Assembly (NCBI GenBank): GCA_039920165.1
Contig: JBDSEG010000426.1
Coordinates: 1-5,419 of the forward strand
Direction: 5' to 3'
DNA: 5,419 nucleotides
DNA from: JBDSEG01 sp039920165
Lineage (GTDB): Bacteria > Pseudomonadota > Gammaproteobacteria > Burkholderiales > Burkholderiaceae_C
Shown here: positions 1-5,419 of the stretch, in pieces
Numbering within the stretch: the stretch's first letter is position 1
How the letters are laid out: each line of letters begins with the position of its first letter
The notes under the pieces: model-generated
The model's database searches: none
Seen by the model: the letters and a program-made list of their open reading frames with translations, nothing else
What the model was told of the DNA's origin: nothing
Position numbers and translations under genes: made by a program

Positions 1-2
1 AA

Positions 3-161
3 GCCTGGGTGGCGGCGCACGAGGGCCTGAGCGACGAGGAGAGCAACGACCTCGACGCTCGCCTGCTGCTGCTGCTCGCCAACCAGATCGGCGACGCGGA
101 GGTGCTGCGCGCCTGCATCGCGGAAGCCCGTACGGGAGGGCGCGGGCCGGCGCAAACGTAG
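3..161 (+). CDS. DUF2783-like small protein, 3' end only
   Basis: The last 52 codons of a gene that starts upstream of the window; the reading frame runs from base 3 to a TAG at 159-161. The peptide has an acidic stretch (LSDEESNDLDARL), a leucine run and the sequence LLLLLANQIGD followed by a helix ending ACIAEA. This resembles the DUF2783 family of very short helical proteins (LLLAN-x-IGD pattern), whose function is unknown. The match is from memory of the family, not a search. There is no evident link to the hydrogenase genes; it probably closes an unrelated upstream operon. The 75 nt between its stop and the next ATG hold no recognisable terminator. Confidence 0.6.
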   Translation, partial: AWVAAHEGLSDEESNDLDARLLLLLANQIGDAEVLRACIAEARTGGRGPAQT

Positions 162-236
162 TCCCCCTGGCGGGCGGAAAGTCGCCGTGCTAGATTGGCA
201 CGCGAAACCAAGTATGCGATTTGCAAACCTGCCAGC

Positions 237-1694
<1,458 letters not shown>

Positions 1695-1719
1695 GGCCTG
1701 TCAACGCCAGGGGAAGCGC

Positions 1720-1953
1720 ATGACGAGCAATGCGGATCGAAGCGGCGACGCGGACGCCGTCCGCACGGTCCTCGCCGCGGCGACGGCGTCGACCGCGCCA
1801 GGTTTTCGCGACCTCGGCATCACGCGGCTGGCGCAACAGCTCGGACTCACGGCCGAGCAGACCAACGGCCACTGGTGCAGCCGCTGCGAAGGCATCTGGT
1901 TCGGCTACACGCTCGAGGCGCAATGCCCGGTCTGCGGCAATCGAAAAGGGTGA
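1720..1953 (+). CDS. small zinc-ribbon (CxxC-x12-CxxC) protein
   Basis: A 77-aa protein starting at ATG 1720, chosen over an upstream in-frame TTG (1672, inside hoxA) because a strong Shine-Dalgarno AGGGGAAG (1709-1716) lies just before it. The first half is polar to helical (about 10-50, including ITRLAQQLGLTAEQ). The C-terminal part has two CxxC knuckles, WCSRC (Cys53, Cys56) and CPVC (Cys69, Cys72), separated by 12 residues with the aromatic GIWFGY. This is a zinc-ribbon or rubredoxin-like metal site; the spacing is too short for a true rubredoxin. It follows hoxA by 25 nt, so the two are probably cotranscribed, and it precedes the hydrogenase promoter. Function is not known to me. A role in hydrogenase assembly, in regulation or as a partner protein is only suggested by position. 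Confidence 0.8.
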   Translation: MTSNADRSGDADAVRTVLAAATASTAPGFRDLGITRLAQQLGLTAEQTNGHWCSRCEGIWFGYTLEAQCPVCGNRKG

Positions 1954-1954
1954 C

Positions 1955-1974
1955 CGGCTCGGCGGCCTGAGCCG
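1955..1974 (+). other. hairpin just after the zinc-ribbon gene
   Basis: CGGCTC (1955-1960) pairs with GAGCCG (1969-1974) two bases after the TGA stop; a G-U pair could extend the stem to seven. No T-run follows, so a classical intrinsic terminator is not supported. It shares bases 1972-1974 with the palindrome at 1972-1990, so in RNA the two stems would exclude each other. It may slow read-through from hoxA into the hydrogenase genes, but this is weak. Confidence 0.3.
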
Positions 1975-1990
1975 CATACCGACTATGCGG
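1972..1990. promoter_or_regulatory. palindrome 1, candidate upstream activator site
   Basis: Perfect inverted repeat with 7-bp arms CCGCATA and TATGCGG and a 5-nt centre. Its core GCATA-N5-TATGC has the same arm length and spacing as the second palindrome 30 bp downstream (GCAAA-N5-TTTGC). Its centre (1981) is about 144 bp upstream of the predicted transcription start, a usual range for enhancer sites of NtrC-class activators. It is proposed as a binding site for the HoxA-like protein. It does not fit the TTG-N5-CAA site described for HupR, so the assignment is inference. A hairpin role in RNA is the alternative. Confidence 0.5.
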
Positions 1991-2003
1991 TCCGCGGCCG
2001 GAG

Positions 2004-2018
2004 GCAAAGCAACTTTGC
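2004..2018. promoter_or_regulatory. palindrome 2, candidate upstream activator site
   Basis: Perfect inverted repeat GCAAAG-CAA-CTTTGC, centre 2011, about 114 bp upstream of the predicted start. With the first palindrome it gives the shared pattern GCAWA-N5-TWTGC. The 30-bp centre spacing is close to three helical turns, so two dimers would sit on nearly the same DNA face. It is AT-richer than its surroundings. Proposed as the proximal enhancer site of the HoxA-like activator. Confidence 0.55.
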
Positions 2019-2056
2019 ATCTGCGCGACGCTCCGGACAAACCCGCGATTCCTGCG

Positions 2057-2069
2057 CAAGCCATTGATC
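2057..2069 (-). promoter_or_regulatory. IHF-like site
   Basis: CAA-GCCA-TTGAT-C on the + strand matches the reverse complement of the IHF consensus (YAANNNNTTGATW) at every defined position but the last. It lies between the palindromes and the -24 element, centred near -62, where IHF commonly bends DNA in sigma-54 promoters. The core is short and no A-tract is evident nearby, so this is a supported guess. Confidence 0.5.
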
Positions 2070-2098
2070 CTGCGCTCGTTTTCCACGCGCTTGCGGGG

Positions 2099-2113
2099 TG
2101 GCACGTGGCTTGC
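2099..2113 (+). promoter_or_regulatory. sigma-54 (-24/-12) promoter of hhySL
   Basis: TGGCACG-TGGC-TTGC matches the sigma-54 consensus TGGCACG-N4-TTGC exactly, with GG (2100-2101) and GC (2112-2113) separated by the required 10 bases. Transcription is expected to start about 12 bases after the GC, near 2125, giving a leader of about 50 nt before the hhyS ATG. Its presence directly upstream of a hydrogenase operon, with a HoxA-type activator gene next door, makes it very likely functional. Confidence 0.88.
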
Positions 2114-2143
2114 GCTGAAGCACCTGGCGCGGACCGCCGGCCC

Positions 2144-2177
2144 GCTTCGAAATCACGCGGACAAGGAGCTTCGAAAT
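2144..2177 (+). repeat. direct repeat GCTTCGAAAT around the hhyS ribosome-binding site
   Basis: The 10-mer GCTTCGAAAT occurs at 2144-2153 and 2168-2177; the second copy ends in the A and T of the hhyS start codon. Between them lies the Shine-Dalgarno AAGGAG (2163-2168), seven bases before the ATG. Since TTCGAA is self-complementary, the copies could pair in the mRNA and place the Shine-Dalgarno in the loop. The 6-bp stem is weak, so a regulatory role is uncertain. Confidence 0.5.
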
Positions 2178-3138
2178 GGCGAACCTGCTCTGGTTGCAAG
2201 GCGGTGCGTGCTCGGGCAACACGATGTCCTTCCTAAATGCCGAGGAGCCGAGTGCCTGCGATCTCGTCACCGACTTCGGCATCAACATCCTCTGGCACCC
2301 TTCGCTCGGCGTCGAGCTCGGCGACAACCTGCAGAAGATCCTGAAAGACTGCGTCAGCGGGGCGATCCCGCTCGACATCTTCGTCTTCGAGGGCACGGTG
2401 GTGACGGCGCCGAACGGCACCGGCGAGTGGAACCGCTTTGCCGGCCGGCCGATGCAGCAGTGGGTGAGCGAGCTGTCGAAAGCGGCGACCTTCGTCGTCG
2501 CGATCGGCGATTGCGCAACCTGGGGCGGCATCCCGGCGACGGCGCCGAACCCCAGCGAGTCGCGCGGCCTGCAGTTCCTGAAGCGCGCCAAGGGCGGCTA
2601 CCTGGGCGAGGACTTCAAGTCGAAATCAGGCCTGCCGGTGATCAACGTCCCGGGCTGTCCGGCGCACCCCGACTGGATCACCCAGATCGTCGTCGCGGTG
2701 GCCACCGGGCGCGCGGGCGACATCGGCCTCGACGACTTCCAGCGGCCGAAGACCTTCTTCACCAGCTTCACCCAGACCGGCTGCACCCGCAACATGCACT
2801 TCGCCTACAAGGTCTCGGCGACCGAGTTCGGGCAGAGGAAGGGGTGCCTGTTCTACGACCTCGGCTGCCGCGGGCCGATGACGCACTCGCCGTGCAACCG
2901 CATCCTCTGGAACCGGCAGTCGTCGAAGACCCGCGCCGGCATGCCGTGCCTCGGCTGCACCGAGCCCGAGTTTCCGTTCTTCGACCTCGCCCCCGGCACC
3001 CTCTTCAAGACGCAGACGGTGATGGGCGTGCCGAAGGACCTGCCGACCGGCATCGACAAGAAGGGCTACATCGCGCTCACCGGCGCCGCCAAGAACGCCG
3101 CGCCCGCCTGGGCCGAGCAGGACATCTTCGTCGTCTGA
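2176..3138 (+). CDS. hhyS: [NiFe]-hydrogenase small subunit, group 1h
   Basis: Electron-transfer subunit of the heterodimeric uptake hydrogenase, 320 aa. ATG 2176 is preceded by AAGGAG at good distance, and the protein begins directly with the flavodoxin-like fold (LLWLQGGACSGN). There is no Tat signal peptide and no C-terminal membrane helix, so the enzyme should be cytoplasmic and soluble or peripherally attached. Proximal-cluster positions are Cys12, Cys113 (GDCATWGG) and Cys161 (VPGCPAHPDW); Asn15 stands where standard enzymes have the second Cys of CxxC. Distal-cluster region TQTGCTRNMHF has Gln200 where a His ligand is usual, with Cys203, Cys224 and Cys231 remaining. Medial cluster: Cys240, Cys258 and Cys261 (CNRILWN, MPCLGC). 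The ACSGN start, the FTQTGC segment and the lack of a signal peptide are hallmarks of group 1h (HucS, HofK, HhyS). Known members differ in cluster type: an Asp-ligated proximal cluster is described for Ralstonia AH and three [3Fe-4S] clusters for mycobacterial Huc. Transcribed from the sigma-54 promoter with hhyL, 22 nt downstream. Confidence 0.95.
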   Translation: MANLLWLQGGACSGNTMSFLNAEEPSACDLVTDFGINILWHPSLGVELGDNLQKILKDCVSGAIPLDIFVFEGTVVTAPNGTGEWNRFAGRPMQQWVSELSKAATFVVAIGDCATWGGIPATAPNPSESRGLQFLKRAKGGYLGEDFKSKSGLPVINVPGCPAHPDWITQIVVAVATGRAGDIGLDDFQRPKTFFTSFTQTGCTRNMHFAYKVSATEFGQRKGCLFYDLGCRGPMTHSPCNRILWNRQSSKTRAGMPCLGCTEPEFPFFDLAPGTLFKTQTVMGVPKDLPTGIDKKGYIALTGAAKNAAPAWAEQDIFVV

Positions 3139-3160
3139 CCGATCGCCACAGGAGAACCTC

Positions 3161-4756
3161 ATGGCAGTGCAAACACTCGACATCTCCCCGGTCGGCCGCG
3201 TCGAGGGCGATCTCGACGTCCGCGTCGACATCGACAACGGCGTCGTCACCAACGCCTGGACCTCGGCCGAGCTCTTTCGCGGCTTCGAGATCATCCTGCG
3301 CGACAAGGACCCGCAGGCCGGCCTGGTCGTCACGCCGCGCGCCTGCGGCATCTGCGGCGCCTCGCACCTGACCTGCGCGGCGTGGGCGCTCGATACCGCC
3401 TGGCAGACCGAAGTGCCGAGGAACGCCATCCTGGCGCGCAACCTCGGCCAGATCACCGAGAGCCTGCAGAGCCAGCCGCGCTACTTCTACGGCCTGTACG
3501 CGATCGACATGACGAACAAGAAGTACAAGAACAGCAAGTACTACGCCGAGGCGGTGAAGCGGTTCGCGCCGTTCACCGGCACGTCCTACGAAGCCGGCGT
3601 GACGATCTCCGGCAAGCCGGTAGAGATCTACGCGCTCCTCGGTGGGCAGTGGCCGCACTCGAGCTACATGGTGCCGGGCGGCGTGATGTGCGCGCCGACC
3701 CTGTCCGACGTGACCCGTGCCTGGTCGATCCTCGACTATTTCAAGAACAACTGGCTCGAGAACATCTGGCTCGGCTGCACGCTCGAGCGCTACGAGGAGA
3801 TCAAGACCTACGACGACTTCATGGTCTGGCTCGACGAGAGCCCGGCGCACGCCAATTCCGACCTCGGCTTCTATTGGAAGATGGGACTCGACGTCGGCCT
3901 CGACATGTACGGCGGTGGCGTCGGACGCTATCTGTCGTGGGGCTACCTGCCGCACGAAGACAAGTACAACAAGCCAACGGTCGACTCGCGCAATTCGTCG
4001 GTGATCATGAAGAGCGGCGTCTACGATGGCGCGACCGACACCCACATCCTGATGACCCAGGACAAGGCCCGCGAGAACGTGACCCACGCGTGGTACGACG
4101 AGGGCACCGCCGACATGCACCCGTACGACCGCACGACCAAGGCGACCCAGAAGAACACCACCGATTTCGCCGGCGCCTACTCCTGGGCCACGGCGGTGAA
4201 CCACGCCGAGGCCGGCCGGCTGGAGGCCGGGCCGTTCGCGCGCCAGATGGTCGCCGGCGGCAAGCACGGCGAAGACTGGCAGCACTACGACGGCCTCATC
4301 CTCGACATGTACAAGAAGATGGGCGGCCCGAGCCTGCACCTGCGCCAGATCGCGCGCATGCACGAGACGATCAAGCTGTACCGCCAGGCCGAGCGCTGCC
4401 TGCGCGAATTCAGATTGAACGATCCCTGGTACATCAAGCCAAAGGAGCGCGACGGCCGCGGCTGGGGCGCCACCGAGGCGATCCGCGGCGCGCTATGCCA
4501 CTGGATCGAGGTGAAGGACGGCAAGATCAAGAACTACCAGATCATCGCGCCGACGACATGGAACGTCGGCCCGCGCGACGGCAAGGGCATTCGTGGCCCG
4601 ATCGAGGAAGCGTTGATCGGCGCGCCGATCGCCGACCCGACCGATCCGGTCGAAGTCGGCCACGTCGCGCGCTCGTTCGATTCGTGCCTGGTCTGCACGG
4701 TGCACGCGCACGACGCGAAAACCGGCAAGGAACTGGCGCGCTTTCGCACCGCTTGA
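3161..4756 (+). CDS. hhyL: [NiFe]-hydrogenase large (catalytic) subunit, group 1h
   Basis: Catalytic subunit that holds the Ni-Fe(CN)2CO centre and splits H2 into protons and electrons; 531 aa. ATG 3161 follows AGGAG (3150-3154). N-terminal VGRVEGDLD (11-19) is the conserved glutamate region. L1 motif RACGICGASH (60-69) supplies Cys62 and Cys65; L2 motif DSCLVCTVH (507-515) supplies Cys509 and Cys512. Other family segments are GGQWPHSSYMVPGG (161-174) and APTTWN (463-468). The 16 residues after His515 (516-531) are the expected C-terminal peptide removed by a dedicated endopeptidase after nickel insertion; that protease is not in the window. L2 has Ser in place of the common Pro of DPCxxC. 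Group 1h enzymes in actinobacteria and Ralstonia oxidise H2 in the presence of oxygen, some at atmospheric concentration; affinity here cannot be read from sequence. The gene lies in one transcription unit with hhyS. Confidence 0.96.
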   Translation: MAVQTLDISPVGRVEGDLDVRVDIDNGVVTNAWTSAELFRGFEIILRDKDPQAGLVVTPRACGICGASHLTCAAWALDTAWQTEVPRNAILARNLGQITESLQSQPRYFYGLYAIDMTNKKYKNSKYYAEAVKRFAPFTGTSYEAGVTISGKPVEIYALLGGQWPHSSYMVPGGVMCAPTLSDVTRAWSILDYFKNNWLENIWLGCTLERYEEIKTYDDFMVWLDESPAHANSDLGFYWKMGLDVGLDMYGGGVGRYLSWGYLPHEDKYNKPTVDSRNSSVIMKSGVYDGATDTHILMTQDKARENVTHAWYDEGTADMHPYDRTTKATQKNTTDFAGAYSWATAVNHAEAGRLEAGPFARQMVAGGKHGEDWQHYDGLILDMYKKMGGPSLHLRQIARMHETIKLYRQAERCLREFRLNDPWYIKPKERDGRGWGATEAIRGALCHWIEVKDGKIKNYQIIAPTTWNVGPRDGKGIRGPIEEALIGAPIADPTDPVEVGHVARSFDSCLVCTVHAHDAKTGKELARFRTA

Positions 4757-4766
4757 GAGGAAGCCC

Positions 4767-4787
4767 GCTGGCGCGTTGCGCGCCGGC
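4767..4787 (+). other. strong hairpin after hhyL
   Basis: A 9-bp GC-rich stem (4767-4775 with 4779-4787, one G-U pair) closes a TTG loop, starting 10 nt after the hhyL stop. No T-run follows, so it is not a standard intrinsic terminator. It may protect the 3' end of the hhySL message or attenuate expression of the downstream genes, making them less abundant than the enzyme subunits. Confidence 0.5.
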
Positions 4788-4850
4788 TGGCCACACTCGA
4801 GGACAAAAAGGAACGCGCATCGACCGTTTCCGGCCACGGAGCAAGAGGCA

Positions 4851-5165
4851 ATGCACAGCGAGCAGGAAGCAGCGCTGAGAGACCGCATCGCGAAGATCCT
4901 GGCGGACGGGCTGGTCACGCAGACCGAGCCGTTCCCGGAGGACGACCGCGCGTTCGGCGCGCTGCTGGCGGCGACCCGCGACCTGCCGCCGGGTGACCTC
5001 GAGGCCAAGCTCGTGCTCACCGGCTTCACCGACAAGCCCTACGGCGAAGACCAGATGCGCTGCCAGGAATGCATGTACTACCTCGTCCATCGCAAGTGGT
5101 GCGATCTGCCCGAGTTGGCGGTGCCGGTAGAGCCGAACTGGTGGTGCCGTCTCTGGCGGATCTGA
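4851..5165 (+). CDS. HiPIP-like four-cysteine protein, candidate electron carrier
   Basis: A 104-aa protein from ATG 4851, preceded by AAGAGG (4843-4848). An in-frame TTG at 4776 would add 25 residues of basic, unstructured-looking sequence and lies inside the hairpin, so I reject it. Residues 5-66 form a helical domain containing DGLVT (19-23), DLEAKLV (49-55) and a KPY (62-64). The C-terminal 35 residues hold Cys71-x2-Cys74-x9-Cys84-x14-Cys99 and end in PNWWCRLWRI. The order CxxC-x-YY, single Cys, then WC-x2-W at the end recalls high-potential iron-sulfur proteins, which bind one [4Fe-4S] cluster and carry single electrons. Spacing between the second and third Cys is shorter than in classical HiPIPs, and there is no export signal, whereas HiPIPs are normally periplasmic. 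Position directly after hhyL suggests it accepts electrons from, or docks, the hydrogenase. A structural zinc site is the alternative. Its N-terminal domain is repeated in the next gene. Confidence 0.8.
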   Translation: MHSEQEAALRDRIAKILADGLVTQTEPFPEDDRAFGALLAATRDLPPGDLEAKLVLTGFTDKPYGEDQMRCQECMYYLVHRKWCDLPELAVPVEPNWWCRLWRI

Positions 5166-5419
5166 ATGGACGACACCCTGGCGCAGGCGGAGATCAGGCG
5201 CTGGCGGGAGCAGGATGCACCCGTCCGCACCGAGATCAAGCGCGTGTTGATGGGCGGCCTGGTGACCGAAGCCGACGCGCGGCCGGCCGCGACCAGCGAA
5301 GTGGTCAATGCCATCGTCGCCAAGCTGCAGTCGATCGAGCGGTCCGACCTGAAGGCCAGGCTGGTCGCCGCGGGCTTGCTGCTTCGTCCCTACTCGGTCA
5401 CCGAAGACGGCCTCGTCGA
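5166..5419 (+). CDS. paralogue of the preceding protein, 3' end cut by window
   Basis: ATG 5166 directly abuts the TGA (5163-5165) of the preceding gene, so translation is probably coupled; no stop occurs in the remaining 84 codons. After an N-terminal extension of about 11 residues (MDDTLAQAEIRRWREQDAP), it aligns with the previous protein: GGLVT (30-34) with DGLVT, DLKARLV (61-67) with DLEAKLV, a glycine three residues on, and RPY (74-76) with KPY, with one single-residue indel. No cysteine is present in the visible part; whether the HiPIP-like C-terminus is shared lies beyond the window. The close pairing suggests two related partners of the hydrogenase, possibly a heterodimer. Function unknown. 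Confidence 0.8.
   Translation, partial: MDDTLAQAEIRRWREQDAPVRTEIKRVLMGGLVTEADARPAATSEVVNAIVAKLQSIERSDLKARLVAAGLLLRPYSVTEDGLV

Noticed and set aside
196..224. TGGCAC near hoxA as a second sigma-54 promoter
   Set aside because: TGGCAC (196-201) has no GC at the required 10-base distance; the downstream TTTGC is too far off.
213..227. TATGC and TTTGC half-sites upstream of hoxA as an autoregulatory site
   Set aside because: They resemble half of the hhyS palindromes, but neither has a matching left arm at the N5 spacing.
195..236. TTG start giving HoxA 14 more residues
   Set aside because: The receiver fold begins right after the ATG at 237; the extra residues match no expected element and the upstream Shine-Dalgarno-like GGAAAG is too far away.
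1720..1953. HypA nickel-insertion protein
   Set aside because: It has a CxxC pair as HypA does, but lacks the N-terminal Met-His and the family length of about 110-115 residues.
2054..2075. GCGCA-N12-TGCGC inverted repeat as another activator site
   Set aside because: Arms are GC-rich, the spacing differs from the other two palindromes and it encloses the IHF-like site; likely chance in GC-rich DNA.
2064..3371. 435-codon + strand frame overlapping hhyS
   Set aside because: Out-of-frame shadow, very rich in Arg, Pro and Ala; hhyS in another frame carries all hydrogenase motifs.
3077..4363. 428-codon open frame on the minus strand
   Set aside because: Antisense to hhyL, whose motifs are certain; the long frame follows from high third-position GC. 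The product is a low-complexity Val/Arg/Ala-rich sequence with no recognisable domain.
3382..4878. 498-codon + strand frame overlapping hhyL
   Set aside because: Shadow of hhyL with Arg-rich low-complexity translation and no motifs.

Overview
The window carries part of a high-affinity, oxygen-tolerant [NiFe]-hydrogenase locus of group 1h (formerly group 5, 'actinobacterial type', Hhy/Huc/AH), here apparently in a GC-rich proteobacterium. The proteobacterial call rests on the HoxA-type sigma-54 activator, an exact -24/-12 promoter with an IHF-like site, and strong Shine-Dalgarno sequences. The general look is beta-proteobacterial (Burkholderiales-like), but that is an inference. All genes are on the + strand.

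Layout: (1) the 3' end of a small DUF2783-like gene (3-161); (2) hoxA-like response regulator/sigma-54 enhancer-binding protein (237-1694); (3) a 77-aa zinc-ribbon protein 25 nt downstream (1720-1953), probably cotranscribed with it; (4) a 222-nt non-coding control region (1954-2175) with two similar palindromes (GCAWA-N5-TWTGC, centres 30 bp apart), an IHF-like site and a perfect sigma-54 promoter (TGGCACG-N4-TTGC) about 75 nt upstream of the hydrogenase start codon; (5) hhyS, small subunit (2176-3138); (6) hhyL, large subunit (3161-4756); (7) a strong hairpin followed by a 104-aa protein whose C-terminus has a four-Cys, WWC-x2-W pattern like high-potential iron-sulfur proteins (4851-5165); (8) directly abutting it, a second protein whose N-terminal domain is a paralogue of the preceding one, cut by the window end (5166-5419).

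Proposed working model: the HoxA-like protein binds the tandem palindromes, IHF bends the DNA, and sigma-54 RNA polymerase transcribes hhyS-hhyL and the two small downstream genes. HhySL oxidises H2, possibly at atmospheric levels, in the cytoplasm since no Tat signal is present. It would pass electrons through an Fe-S chain with unusual ligands to a carrier, for which the HiPIP-like protein is the best local candidate. The receiver domain of the regulator has lost several phosphorylation-pocket residues, so control may not depend on phosphorylation. No hyp/hox maturation genes, endopeptidase, HoxJ-type kinase or H2 sensor lie in this window.
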